64,000 nt of DNA, taken from the NCBI GenBank assembly GCA_014859655.1, contig JACUTT010000008.1, positions 1-64,000 on the forward strand. Reading direction: 5' to 3'. Of this stretch, positions 34,461 through 43,417 are shown piece by piece (the stretch's first letter is position 1; each line of letters starts with the position of its first letter). The stretch is from Campylobacterales bacterium (GTDB lineage: Bacteria; Campylobacterota; Campylobacteria; Campylobacterales; Sulfurimonadaceae). A model generated the notes under the pieces. That model saw only the letters and a list, made by a program, of their open reading frames with translations. It did not search any database and had not been told where the DNA came from. The position numbers and the translations under genes are program-made.

Positions 34461-35711
34461 TAATATCTGCGAAAAAAGCGGTCTCTCTTCGGCCTCTTCG
34501 CTGAGGCATCTCTCTGTGAGCTCATCAAGCTTTTTGTAAATTTCCAACTCTTTTTCATTGCAGCGCGACAAGAGATCATCCAGCAGACAGCCGAAGGCGC
34601 GCACTTCGATCTTCTCAAAGCCCTTGTTTTGCTTCTCATAAAAAGTGGCCGCGCCAAAGTCGCCCAGATAGCAGCTGTTGTGCGCATCTATCAAGATATT
34701 GTGCGCATAAAGATCACCGTGCATCAGACCCCTCTTATGCAGATGCGCCGCAGCCGAAGCAATCGCTCTTGCCACCTCATATACCGCTGCTATAGCAAAC
34801 CTTTTGTCCTTCTCGAAGGTGTCTCGGGTGCAGCTCTCAAAGTCGGGCGGGAAGCCGAGGTTCTGGTAGCTCGCAGGAATGTACTCCATCAACAGCCCCG
34901 AACGCTCGCTCCCCTCTATCGTCGAGAAGACCTTTATGAGGTGCAAATGCTCGCCCGCGCTCAGACAGGCGTGCATCTCGTCTTTGGCATAGCCGTCGCT
35001 GGTCACCTCGCCTTTGAAAAACTTGATGGCCACCTCTTTTTCATGCACCCGGGAGTAGCCCCGAAAGATCTCCCCCGAAGCGCCCTCGCCCAGACGCTCA
35101 TGCACATCAAGCTCCGTAAAGGGTGTCTTGGGATGCGAAAACTTTTCATACGCTGCGCAGGGGTTTCCCGAAAAAGCGAGCCAGGAGAGCTTGGGAAGCT
35201 TCAGCAGCCAAGAGGGTAAAACTTCGATACGGTTGGCCGAGAGGCGCAGCAGTTCAAGGTTTCTGCACGCAGCCATCTCAGGCGGCAGCGTCTTTATCTG
35301 ATTGCCGGCGAGGGCACATTTTTGCAGCTTGTGCAGCTTGCCTATCGAACGCGGAAGCTGTGTGAGCTTGTTGTCGGTCAAGATCAGCCAGCTGATCCCA
35401 AGTGGCAAGATATCTTCATCAAAGCTCTCGATCTTGTTTGCCTTGAAGCCCAGCATATAGAGCTTTTCGCAGTTTTTAAAGGCCGAGGGGAGTGTCGTAA
35501 AATTATTGTTTGAGAAAAAAGCGATCTTGAGTTTTTTCAATCGGCTGATCTCATCAGGAACAGACTCAAGCGCATTATTACTCAGATCGAGTATCTCCAG
35601 GCTCTGGGCCAGTTCAAATATTTCTTCAGGGAAAACGCTGAGATTTTCACTAAGCGTCAACCGTGTGATCCCTTTTAAGGCGCCGGAACGAAGCTCTGCT
35701 AAGGTGTGCAT
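34431..35711 (-). CDS. Leucine-rich-repeat protein kinase
   Basis: 426 aa, no signal or membrane segment. Residues 15-195 hold about seven LRRs (for example LEILDLSNNALESVPDEISR, LEILRLSANRIEVLPSWLLK-like units). Residues 205-426 form a eukaryotic-type kinase: ERLGEGASGEIFRG (Gly loop), VAIKFFKG (ATP Lys), LMHGDLYAHNILID (catalytic loop, HGD for HRD) and YLGDFGAATF (DFG). All core residues are present, so it should be active. The LRR-kinase fusion is known in a few proteobacteria but uncommon. The last residues (YQMPLTLYT) are encoded by one arm of the inverted repeat at 34405-34460. Confidence 0.87.
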   Translation of the reverse strand: MHTLAELRSGALKGITRLTLSENLSVFPEEIFELAQSLEILDLSNNALESVPDEISRLKKLKIAFFSNNNFTTLPSAFKNCEKLYMLGFKANKIESFDEDILPLGISWLILTDNKLTQLPRSIGKLHKLQKCALAGNQIKTLPPEMAACRNLELLRLSANRIEVLPSWLLKLPKLSWLAFSGNPCAAYEKFSHPKTPFTELDVHERLGEGASGEIFRGYSRVHEKEVAIKFFKGEVTSDGYAKDEMHACLSAGEHLHLIKVFSTIEGSERSGLLMEYIPASYQNLGFPPDFESCTRDTFEKDKRFAIAAVYEVARAIASAAAHLHKRGLMHGDLYAHNILIDAHNSCYLGDFGAATFYEKQNKGFEKIEVRAFGCLLDDLLSRCNEKELEIYKKLDELTERCLSEEAEERPLFSQILYQMPLTLYT

Positions 35712-35767
35712 AGGTGCCTTTTTTATGAATAATTTTCAGAAATTTTAGCGTAAAGGAGCTTTAGTGC

Positions 35768-35773
35768 TATAAT
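35768..35773 (+). promoter_or_regulatory. -10 element of psiE
   Basis: TATAAT 46 bases before the ATG, with AGGAG further downstream at the ribosome position. Confidence 0.5.
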
Positions 35774-35819
35774 CCTTCTCAATCTAAAAAATCCAGCCCT
35801 TTAAACAGGAGAAGAAACT

Positions 35820-36287
35820 ATGGAAAGACATGATGAGCTGCCGACAGAACACGAAGACAAGCTAATCGCTTTTTTGCATAAAATGATAAAAATTGCTGTC
35901 AAGGCCTTGGCTATTTTGATGGTCCTTGTAATATTTTGGGGCGTTATTGATGTCGTCTATGTGCTCTACACAAATCTGACCGCGCCCCCTTTTATGATGC
36001 TGAACATTGCAGATATATTTAAAACTTTTGCCGCTTTTCTTGCGGTGCTCATTGCCGTAGAGATTTTTCAAAATATCGTCATGTACCTAAGAACAGACAT
36101 TATCCCCATAAAGCTGGTGGTTGCAACCGCCCTGATGGCGATTGCAAGAAAGGTGATCATCATCGACTTCGATACGATCTCTGCGATGTACATATTTGCT
36201 ACCGCCGCCGTTGTTCTCTCCCTTGGCATCACCTACTATCTCATCAGCCATCATCACAAAGAGATCAACCCGCCAACGCATATGTGA
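35820..36287 (+). CDS. psiE: PsiE-family membrane protein
   Basis: 155 aa with four hydrophobic segments. The signature run is NIADIFKTFAAFLAVLIAVE then FQNIVMYLR, with VATALMAIARKVIIIDFD and a C-terminal helix. This is the phosphate-starvation-inducible PsiE family; the name comes from E. coli regulation, and biochemical function is unknown. AGGAG 8 bases before the ATG supports the start. Confidence 0.85.
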   Translation: MERHDELPTEHEDKLIAFLHKMIKIAVKALAILMVLVIFWGVIDVVYVLYTNLTAPPFMMLNIADIFKTFAAFLAVLIAVEIFQNIVMYLRTDIIPIKLVVATALMAIARKVIIIDFDTISAMYIFATAAVVLSLGITYYLISHHHKEINPPTHM

Positions 36288-36376
36288 AAATGTACTGATT
36301 TGCAAAAGTTTGTTTACTAATCCTTCTTTTGGTAAAAAACCAGCATAATACGCTTATTATTTTCACAGGATGTACA

Positions 36377-36727
36377 ATGCCAGCAGAACTCTCAAAACTC
36401 CATGTCCGCTATATCCAAACGCAAAAGAGCTTCTCTCTTCTACGAGGCGAAAAAAAGGAGAAACTGCCCCTTTCTCAGCTCTACGTCAAGGATAATGGCC
36501 ATTTTTACCTCATCATTCAAAACACTCCACTTCACGAAGCTGAAGCGGTGAGCGTACGCTTCAGCGAGCCGACCGACGCGCTCACATCGCTCACCTGCGA
36601 TGCCCGCGTCCAAGAGCTTGCACCTTCAAATGAAGCCTATGAAGATGCCCTTCTCTTTTTCAATTTGGACACTTCGAACCTCAAACAGCTGCTGCTGCTG
36701 AGCATCAGTGCGCTTAGCGAAAACTGA
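36377..36727 (+). CDS. Hypothetical protein
   Basis: 116 aa from the ATG at 36377 with CAGGAT upstream; the track start (TTG at 36329) lies across a likely -10 (CATAAT). No signal peptide or known motif. The protein alternates strands and short helices (FSLLRGEKKEKLPLSQLYVK) and could be a small beta-rich cytoplasmic protein. The next ORF begins 3 bases after its stop. Confidence 0.6.
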   Translation: MPAELSKLHVRYIQTQKSFSLLRGEKKEKLPLSQLYVKDNGHFYLIIQNTPLHEAEAVSVRFSEPTDALTSLTCDARVQELAPSNEAYEDALLFFNLDTSNLKQLLLLSISALSEN

Positions 36728-36730
36728 CCG

Positions 36731-36955
36731 ATGAAACTCTGGATGTCGGACGAAAAAGCCCCCAGCCACCGGCTGGTGCGCTTTTATGGGGAGCAGCACA
36801 GCGGCTATGCCTATCTGGGCGATCTGGATGATGAGCAGATAAAGGCTCTTTTTAAAGAGATAAAACCCGATCTTGAGCTGGAGAAAAACCTCGAAACACT
36901 TAAATATTTCGGCTACCTGAATCTCTTTGTCATTTCGAAAACAAAACACTCTTAG
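36731..36955 (+). CDS. Small hypothetical protein
   Basis: 74 aa, no membrane segment. The middle (YAYLGDLDDEQIKALFKEIK) resembles short helical proteins. It starts 3 bases after the preceding unknown gene, so the two probably form a unit. Function unknown. Confidence 0.6.
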   Translation: MKLWMSDEKAPSHRLVRFYGEQHSGYAYLGDLDDEQIKALFKEIKPDLELEKNLETLKYFGYLNLFVISKTKHS

Positions 36956-36969
36956 GACCCGTATCTGCT

Positions 36970-37806
36970 ATGATGTCGTTTATGAATAAAACAATACTCA
37001 TTACAGGCTGCTCCAGCGGCATCGGATATGCTGCGGCGCATTATCTACACGCGCACGGCTATCGCGTTTTCGCCACGGCCAGAAAAGTTCAGGATGTGGC
37101 GCGTCTGAGAGATGAGGGGCTTGATGCCTATCTGCTTGATGTCACCAAGAGCGAAACGATCTCGCTGGCTCTCAACGAAATCTTGGAACAGACAGAGGGA
37201 AAGCTCTACGCCCTCTTCAACAACGCGGGCTACGGCCAGCCCGGAGCCCTTGAGGATATTTCGACGGCCGTCTTAAAAGAGCAGTTCGAGACCAATCTCT
37301 TCGGTCTGCATGAGCTGACCCGCCAGGTTCTGCCCATCATGCGCTCCCAAGGCTACGGACGCATCATCCAGCACTCTTCGGTTCTAGGCCTTGTTTCCCT
37401 GCGTTTCAGAGGGGCTTACAATGCGAGCAAGTACGCGATAGAGGGGCTTTGCGATACCCTGCGCCTGGAGCTGGCTGATGAAAAGGTCTACGTCATCACA
37501 ATCAACACCGGTCCTGTCCACTCCGACTTCAGAAAAAATGCGACAAAAAAATATTTTGAGCATATCGACGCTGAAAAGAGCCGCTTTGCGCAGGCCTACA
37601 AGAGAGAACTTTTAGGGCAGGAAGGGAAGAAGACAAGCTCCTCCTTTACTAAAGGTCCCGACGTCGTTATTGCCAATATCATCCATGCGCTTGAATCCAA
37701 AAAACCGCGTCCGAGGTACTACAACACCTTAGCCACGCATATTTTGGGCTTTTTCAAACGCATTCTGCCGACCGCCCTTCTGGACAGGCTTTTATTAAAA
37801 ATATAA
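36970..37806 (+). CDS. Short-chain dehydrogenase/reductase
   Basis: 278 aa classical SDR. TILITGCSSGIGYAAAHYL is the TGxxxGxG cofactor loop, NNAGYGQPGAL the NNAG motif, HSSVLG gives the catalytic Ser and YNASKYAIEG the YxxxK pair. An N-terminal pattern ending in TARK suggests NADP preference. Substrate unknown; the closest families are often annotated as oxidoreductases acting on lipids or sugars. The start at 36970 (ATGATG) is likely but 36982 is possible. Confidence 0.85.
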   Translation: MMSFMNKTILITGCSSGIGYAAAHYLHAHGYRVFATARKVQDVARLRDEGLDAYLLDVTKSETISLALNEILEQTEGKLYALFNNAGYGQPGALEDISTAVLKEQFETNLFGLHELTRQVLPIMRSQGYGRIIQHSSVLGLVSLRFRGAYNASKYAIEGLCDTLRLELADEKVYVITINTGPVHSDFRKNATKKYFEHIDAEKSRFAQAYKRELLGQEGKKTSSSFTKGPDVVIANIIHALESKKPRPRYYNTLATHILGFFKRILPTALLDRLLLKI

Positions 37807-37826
37807 CAAACAATTAGAGGAATTTT

Positions 37827-38663
37827 ATGCAGACCGTAAACGAAACATTTTTATCTTTAGGCGTGGATGATGCCGGCGATATCGGCGAGGCTCAACTTGT
37901 TCTGCTGGGCATCGAAGCCGACAAGAAAGCGCAGTGGTATGAGCGTGTACTCGGCAGTAAGATCTCCGATGCGCGTGCGGAACTCTTTGTCCTGCTCAAA
38001 GGCATCGATGCCAAAGAGGATCAGGAGAGGGTCATTTCCAACTACAAGGCCTTACAGAGTTTCAAAGAGACAAAACGGAGCGCGAACGAAGCCGTACTGG
38101 CACCTGCTCCTTCTTCTAAAAAAGAGGCTGCTATAGCACCTATAAAAGGCGACGTCGTCATCTATTGCGACGGCGGCTGCTCGCCCAACCCGGGCCAGTC
38201 GGGTTCGGGCATCGCGGTCTATAGAGGGGGCACAGTTTCGGAGCTTTGGTACGGGCTGTATGAAAAGAGAGGCACGAATAACACGGCCGAACTCAATGCC
38301 CTCTACCACTCCCTTTTGCTCAGTGAAAAAGAGTGCGCGCTGGGTAATCCTGTCGAGATCAAGTGCGACTCCATGTACTCGATCAACTGCATCCAGACCT
38401 GGGCGATAAGCTGGGAAAAAAACGGCTGGAGCAAAAAAGGCGGGGAGATCAAGAACCTTGAGATCATCCAGAAATCCTATCACCTCTACAACCAGCTCAA
38501 ATCACGGGTCAGACTCTCCCACATCAAAGCTCACGCCGGTCTTGAGGGCAACGAGCTCGCCGACCGCATGACAGTGCATGCCCGCGAACAAAAAAACAGC
38601 GCCTTTGTGCAGTATGACAAGGAAATTGACATAGCACTAATCCTGAGCATGCGTGCGGGATAA
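37827..38663 (+). CDS. rnhA: Ribonuclease HI with an extra N-terminal domain
   Basis: 278 aa. The C-terminal 170 residues are RNase H: Asp115 (YCDGG), Glu155 (NNTAELNA), Asp181 (CDSM) and Asp246 (ELADRM) are the metal ligands, and HIKAHAGLEGN follows the basic region. The first 105 residues are not the usual hybrid-binding domain; they are helical and acidic (FVLLKGIDAKEDQERV) and end in a proline/alanine linker. The enzyme removes RNA from RNA:DNA hybrids. GAGGAA sits properly upstream. Confidence 0.88.
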   Translation: MQTVNETFLSLGVDDAGDIGEAQLVLLGIEADKKAQWYERVLGSKISDARAELFVLLKGIDAKEDQERVISNYKALQSFKETKRSANEAVLAPAPSSKKEAAIAPIKGDVVIYCDGGCSPNPGQSGSGIAVYRGGTVSELWYGLYEKRGTNNTAELNALYHSLLLSEKECALGNPVEIKCDSMYSINCIQTWAISWEKNGWSKKGGEIKNLEIIQKSYHLYNQLKSRVRLSHIKAHAGLEGNELADRMTVHAREQKNSAFVQYDKEIDIALILSMRAG

Positions 38664-39062
38664 TTAACGTACCAGAGAAATCTCGTAGCGGCTCGCCTGC
38701 GCTATCTGACGGATTGCTCTGAGTTCGGACTCGCTCAAAACGCTGCTATAGACCTGCTGCATCATTCCCAAGACCTGATCATAGGAGTTCAGCGCCATCG
38801 TCTCTTTCAGCAGTGCCTTGTGGGCGATATAGCCGTAGACTCTTTGGATGATCTCTGCACCAAAATAGTTGTTAAGGTTATGAAAAAAGAGGTTTGCTCT
38901 TTCGATCTCCTCGCCAAAAACACCCCTTGAATGCACGATGGCCTTCTCAGGATTCATCCCCTTGGCCTGCAGAATATCCGCTATCTTCTCGACGGCAAAA
39001 CTTCTCACATATCGCAGATGAAAAGCGGAAACATTGCACAAAAGCAGTTCATTATAAAACAT
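38664..39062 (-). CDS. Hypothetical helical protein
   Basis: 132 aa using the ATG at 39062 (AAAGGG five bases upstream). The longer track start lies inside the structured repeat. All-helical, no signal or membrane segment, no recognised family. It converges on the RNase H gene with only a stop-to-stop abutment. Confidence 0.65.
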   Translation of the reverse strand: MFYNELLLCNVSAFHLRYVRSFAVEKIADILQAKGMNPEKAIVHSRGVFGEEIERANLFFHNLNNYFGAEIIQRVYGYIAHKALLKETMALNSYDQVLGMMQQVYSSVLSESELRAIRQIAQASRYEISLVR

Positions 39063-39078
39063 AGACACCCTTTCATTA

Positions 39079-39272
39079 GAGTTCTTGAAGAACTCCATTA
39101 ACACGCAAGATGGCAAAGCCCATCTTTGCTACGCTAGCCGCTGAGGCACTAAAGCTAGCCTCTTGCGAGGCAGAGGAGTTTTTGTAAAACTCCATTAACA
39201 CGCAAGATGGGCAAAGCCCATCTCTGTGGCACTAAAGCTGGCTTCTTCCTAGGCAGAGAAGTTCTAAGATCA
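39079..39272. repeat. Tandem structured repeat, two ~97-base units with palindromes
   Basis: Unit 1 begins AACTCCATTAACACGCAAG at 39091 and unit 2 the same way at 39188. Palindromes GAGTTCTTGAAGAACTC (39079-39095) and GGAGTTTTTGTAAAACTCC (39175-39193) flank the first unit. Unit 2 holds a perfect hairpin GATGGGC-AAA-GCCCATC (39206-39222). The non-coding gap (39063-39327) is otherwise empty. This resembles a REP/BIME-type dispersed element or a structured RNA. Confidence 0.7.
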
Positions 39273-39327
39273 CTCTATCACAGAATGCTTAGATTCTAAA
39301 GGGTGGGTGTGTTGAAAAAGTGTGCAC

Positions 39328-40410
39328 TCAGCTCTGAGGGCTCAAATCTCTGTTGGCAAGGGTTTCCAGTAACACTGTGGCGTAGGCGCCCTTGGGGAGG
39401 GTGAAGCTGAGCTCAAAGAATTTATCGTTTTTTTTGTATTTGTGGCGGATGGACTTCGGGTAGATCCACGCTTCTCTTCGTGTTCCCGCCGCATCTACGG
39501 TGAAATCGTCAAAATGGTGTTCGATCTCGCCCGCGACTCCTTTTGCCCGCCATGCCTTGGAACCGGCCAGAAGGCCTGTCGGTACCATCTTGTGCTCTTT
39601 GTAAGGCTTGCGAACAGCGTCAAGGTCTGTAACATTGATCCACTTTCGGCTTTGAAAATCCATCATGATATCGCCAGGAAGCACCGTGAAAAGGCCGGCC
39701 TGGTTTTTCATCTGCTCGCACTCCGTCTGGCTAATCTTGAGTGTTTTCAAAAGCTCTTCGCAGGGTTTTGTCTTGATCTCTTTTGAGAGGGCTACCCGCT
39801 TGGCCAGCCAGTCATTAAACAAGTAGGACTGGTAGGCGTGAAGCATGATCTTATGGACCTTGTTGTCCTTCATGATTTCTTCGCCCTGGGCCACATCGCG
39901 CGCCTTTTCAAAGTTGTCGCTGTCACGTCCGAAACGCTGATAACCGAAGTAGTTCGGTATTCCCTGGCGCATGATCTCGTCCAGAACAGCCGCAAGCCTT
40001 TGCGCAGATTCGGGGCTTACTTCTTTGAGGCGGATAAAAAAGTTATTTCCCTTGAGATCGCCTATGGAGATCTTATCCTTGGCCAGAAAACTCTCTATGA
40101 CCTTGAGTTTGGGGTGATAAAACTTCTCGAAACTTTTGGAGTATTTCAAGGGCATGGAGATGTACTGGGTCGTCGTGGCATGCTTGTCTTTCAGCCCAGC
40201 ATAGCCGATGTTTTGGCAGCGCAGCTCGGATTCTAGAATATTCAGCATCTCCATCGTCGAGAGATCCTGCTTTTGTATCTTGACGATGAGCTGGTTGCCT
40301 TTGTTGGAAGGCGCATCAAAAAGCCCCTCCTCGATAACGATAAAGTCATCGCGGGTCTGTCTAAAGACAAAGGGGATAGGCTCGTGCTCTTGGGGGAAAA
40401 TTCGTTTCAT
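39328..40410 (-). CDS. truD: tRNA pseudouridine synthase TruD
   Basis: 360 aa. AGLKDKHATTTQYIS carries the catalytic Asp in the TruD signature, with NFFIRLKEV and IPNYFGYQRFGRD the other conserved parts; the TRUD insertion domain lies in the C-terminal half. It makes pseudouridine 13 in tRNA-Glu. It follows xseA by 14 bases on the same strand. Confidence 0.95.
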   Translation of the reverse strand: MKRIFPQEHEPIPFVFRQTRDDFIVIEEGLFDAPSNKGNQLIVKIQKQDLSTMEMLNILESELRCQNIGYAGLKDKHATTTQYISMPLKYSKSFEKFYHPKLKVIESFLAKDKISIGDLKGNNFFIRLKEVSPESAQRLAAVLDEIMRQGIPNYFGYQRFGRDSDNFEKARDVAQGEEIMKDNKVHKIMLHAYQSYLFNDWLAKRVALSKEIKTKPCEELLKTLKISQTECEQMKNQAGLFTVLPGDIMMDFQSRKWINVTDLDAVRKPYKEHKMVPTGLLAGSKAWRAKGVAGEIEHHFDDFTVDAAGTRREAWIYPKSIRHKYKKNDKFFELSFTLPKGAYATVLLETLANRDLSPQS

Positions 40411-40424
40411 TCGTTTGCTTCTTT

Positions 40425-41675
40425 CTAGTTGATTGTGATCGTTTTGACTTCGCTCTTCAGCGTGACCTTGTCGCTCATCGCTTCAAAAAGGTCACCTGCC
40501 TTCAGACTCTCTAGCGCAACAAGTTTTCCCCCTTTGGAGATCTGGGCATACCCTTTTTTGCTTTTGAGCTTGGGATCCTGGGAGAGAAAGGCGCTGTGCA
40601 GATGTTTAAGCTCTGCGGCCTTGCTTTGCACGATGCTGCGTGCCTGGCGCTGCATCATCTGCACAAGTGGAGAGATGTCGCGCTGGGCACTTTCTAAAAG
40701 ATGCTGCATCTTCTGGTTAAACACACTTTGAAGCTGTTTGACCTCGTCGAGCTTCATCTTCAGCCGGTTTTCTATGGCATTTTGCGCAAAGGAGGCTTTG
40801 AGATGGGAGAGCTTCTCCTGCGCGCGCTGCAGTCTCTGCGCCTGTGTCCGCGTGAGCTGCTGCATAATCGCGTCCATGTTCATCAGGATCTCGTTTCTGT
40901 CCGGCAGGATCATCTCCATCGCGGCTGAAGGGGTCGGTGCGCGAAGATCGGCCACATAGTCCGATATCACCCAGTCGATCTCATGGCCGACTGCGGAGAT
41001 GATCGGTGTCTGGCAGTGGTAAATCGCATTGGCAACAAGCTCTTCGTTGAAGGCCCACAGATCTTCCATGCTTCCGCCGCCGCGTCCGACGACGATAGCG
41101 TCATGTCCAGCGCTATCAGCTAACTTGATGGCGCGCGCTATAGAAGCGGCCGCGCTCTCTCCCTGCACAAGCACATCGTACAAAGAGATCTTCAGCAGTG
41201 GCCAGCGCACGGATGCGACGCGCAGCATATCCTGCAAAGCCGCTCCCGTCTCGGAGGTTATGAGGGCCAGATCCATGATATATTTCGGTATCTCTTTTTT
41301 GTGCTCGGGAGCAAAATAGCCCTGAGCCGAGAGCTTTGCCTTGAGCTGTTCAAAGGCCAAAGCCAAAGCGCCATGCCCTGAGGGCTCAATGCTGACGCAG
41401 TTGAGCTGGTAGCTTCCACGCGGCTTGTAGACCGTCACCGCGCCCTCTATAATAACCTTCAGCCCCTCTTCCAGACGGAACTTAAGACGCGCCGCGTTCC
41501 CCTTGAACATCACACAGGAGATCGACGAGTCCGCGTCTTTGAGCGTAAAGTAGACATGGCCGCTGTTGTGGTAGGTCACACGAGAGAGCTCGCCTTCGAC
41601 AAAGGTGCGTATAAAGGTCGTTTCCAAAAGATTTTTGATCTGCTCGTTAAGGCCATCGACCGTGAGGACATTCAT
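40425..41675 (-). CDS. xseA: Exodeoxyribonuclease VII large subunit
   Basis: 416 aa. An OB domain (FVEGELSRVTYHNSGHVYFT) precedes the catalytic region: LITSETGAALQDML, VGRGGGSMEDLWAFN and ISAVGHEIDW. A long coiled coil (residues 270-350) and a C-terminal beta hairpin follow, the usual layout. It works with the small subunit XseB, not in this window, to digest single-stranded DNA. Confidence 0.95.
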   Translation of the reverse strand: MNVLTVDGLNEQIKNLLETTFIRTFVEGELSRVTYHNSGHVYFTLKDADSSISCVMFKGNAARLKFRLEEGLKVIIEGAVTVYKPRGSYQLNCVSIEPSGHGALALAFEQLKAKLSAQGYFAPEHKKEIPKYIMDLALITSETGAALQDMLRVASVRWPLLKISLYDVLVQGESAAASIARAIKLADSAGHDAIVVGRGGGSMEDLWAFNEELVANAIYHCQTPIISAVGHEIDWVISDYVADLRAPTPSAAMEMILPDRNEILMNMDAIMQQLTRTQAQRLQRAQEKLSHLKASFAQNAIENRLKMKLDEVKQLQSVFNQKMQHLLESAQRDISPLVQMMQRQARSIVQSKAAELKHLHSAFLSQDPKLKSKKGYAQISKGGKLVALESLKAGDLFEAMSDKVTLKSEVKTITIN

Positions 41676-41710
41676 TTTAGGCCTTTATGAATGGGCATTG
41701 AAAACTCTTT

Positions 41711-42427
41711 TTACCGTTTGCGCGCGATGATCAGCGAACTGATATTCATCGAAAAGCTTTTGGCATAGCAGACCTCAAAGCCTGCCTCGCTGAGCTCCTC
41801 CTGCATCTTTTCCGCGGTCAAAAAGCCCTCTATAGAGTTGGGAAGGTACTCATAGGCCGCCTTGTTGTTCGAGATGAGTCCGCCGATCTTTGGGAGGATG
41901 CGGTTGAGATAGAAGTCGGTCACCTTGGCCAAAAAGCCTGGATTTTCGCGTTTCATAAACTCCAGAATTACGATAAATCCGCCCGGCTTGAGCACACGGT
42001 TGAACTCAGTGAGTGCCTCTTTGCGCTCGACTACATTTCGTATGCCATAAGAGATGCTTAAAAAGTCAGCCTCCGCGTCTTTGACCGGGATCTGCGTCGC
42101 CTTGGAGATCGCATAGTCGAATTTTGGGAACTTTTCGCGGGCGACATTGACCATCCCTTCAGAGGGATCGATCCCGAGAATCTTCTTAACCTCGATACCG
42201 TTTTTGGACGCTCTGCGCATCCAGTAGTCCATCATATCCCCTGTGCCGCAGGCGATATCCAAGATAAGATCGACCTTTTTTGCGCCATAGAGCCGATAGG
42301 TCAAGTCACACCCTTTTTTTCGCCAGCTTCTGTCGATACCCATGCTTAGCACGCGGTTTGCCCTGTCGTAAGTCGGCGCGATCTCGTTGAACATCTCTAC
42401 AATTTTTTCTTGGGTTTCTATGGCCAT
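41711..42427 (-). CDS. ubiE: Demethylmenaquinone methyltransferase
   Basis: 238 aa class I SAM methyltransferase of the UbiE/MenG family. Motifs are LILDIACGTGDMMDYW (SAM loop), ILGIDPSEGM, FLSISYGIRNV and VLKPGGFIVILEF. In this phylum only menaquinone is made, so the last methylation is the expected job. Its ATG overlaps the ribD stop (TGATG). Confidence 0.94.
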   Translation of the reverse strand: MAIETQEKIVEMFNEIAPTYDRANRVLSMGIDRSWRKKGCDLTYRLYGAKKVDLILDIACGTGDMMDYWMRRASKNGIEVKKILGIDPSEGMVNVAREKFPKFDYAISKATQIPVKDAEADFLSISYGIRNVVERKEALTEFNRVLKPGGFIVILEFMKRENPGFLAKVTDFYLNRILPKIGGLISNNKAAYEYLPNSIEGFLTAEKMQEELSEAGFEVCYAKSFSMNISSLIIARKR

Positions 42428-43407
42428 CAGTTCTCCTGCATCCAGATCATCAGATCGTTTTCAAGTTTTTGTGTGTTTAATATATCGAAGTTTCTCTTGC
42501 CCTGCAGGAACTTCAGCTCTCCGCCGCTTGAGGGAGCCAAAAAGCAGAGGTATCTGTCCACGATATCCCTGCTAGCCGCAAACATCTGCGGGCCGCCTTC
42601 TATCATGATGTTCTTATAGTCCTTGAGCTTTTCAAAACTCTTTTCAATAAAAACAGTTCTGTTTGGAACATTGAAAAGAGGAATACTCTGATCGAAGGCT
42701 TTCCCATTTGAGAAGATAAGCACATCGGGCGCATTTGCGCCAACTAGACGCGCATCCAGCGTCGGCCTGTCGGTGCGCACCGTATTGCCGCCGATAACGA
42801 TCAGATCGCACACGGAGCGCATCGCATGCATCCTGGTGCGCGAGGTCGCATCCGAGATCACCCCGCCGTCCACCGTACCGTCAAGGCGCTGCGCCCACTT
42901 AAAAAAGACAAAGCTCTTCTCACTCCACTTCATAAAAGGCGCAAGAAGTGCTCTCCCCTCCTCTTCGCAAAGGCCGTACTCAACATCGATTCCGCTGCTG
43001 ATTAGCACCTGTGATCCGCCTGTAGCTTCAGGGTTGGGGTCGTAATGGGAGATATAGACTGTTTTAGGACGCAGGGCTTGGATCAGACTTGAACACGCAG
43101 GTGTTCTGCCACGATGAGTACAGGGTTCTAGCGTGATGTAGAGCTCGCAAAAGAGGAAAATACCGTTGTGGTGCTTCAGAAGATAGGTGTGTATCTCTTC
43201 TGAACTTTCAAGTCTCTCTATTGCTCTGTCACCGCTAAGCAACACATAGGCCTCTTTGAGCGCCATCACTTCGGCATGCGGCTCGCCTGCCTTGACATGT
43301 GCACCCACGGCAATAACTGAACCGTTTTGAACGACAACACAGCCTACGGCTGGATTGGGATAGGTGAGACCTTGATACTGCCAGGCAGCGTCAAGGGCCA
43401 GACGCAT
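42427..43407 (-). CDS. ribD: Bifunctional riboflavin biosynthesis protein RibD
   Basis: 326 aa from the ATG at 43407, 10 bases after the rimP stop; the track start at 43488 lies inside rimP. The deaminase domain has PNPAVGCVVV, PHAEVMAL (zinc His/Glu) and EPCTHRGRTPAC (zinc Cys pair). The reductase domain follows (FFKWAQRLDGTVD, VIGGNTVRTDRPTLDARLV, IMIEGGPQ). It performs steps 2 and 3 of riboflavin synthesis. Both domains look intact. Confidence 0.94.
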   Translation of the reverse strand: MRLALDAAWQYQGLTYPNPAVGCVVVQNGSVIAVGAHVKAGEPHAEVMALKEAYVLLSGDRAIERLESSEEIHTYLLKHHNGIFLFCELYITLEPCTHRGRTPACSSLIQALRPKTVYISHYDPNPEATGGSQVLISSGIDVEYGLCEEEGRALLAPFMKWSEKSFVFFKWAQRLDGTVDGGVISDATSRTRMHAMRSVCDLIVIGGNTVRTDRPTLDARLVGANAPDVLIFSNGKAFDQSIPLFNVPNRTVFIEKSFEKLKDYKNIMIEGGPQMFAASRDIVDRYLCFLAPSSGGELKFLQGKRNFDILNTQKLENDLMIWMQEN

Positions 43408-43417
43408 ATATCTCTCT

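Noticed and set aside
39063-39116. N-terminal extension of the hypothetical gene to 39116
   Set aside because: The extension lies in the structured repeat and a good ribosome site supports the ATG at 39062.
39079-39272. CRISPR array
   Set aside because: Only two long units with internal palindromes, no short repeat/spacer pattern and no cas genes.
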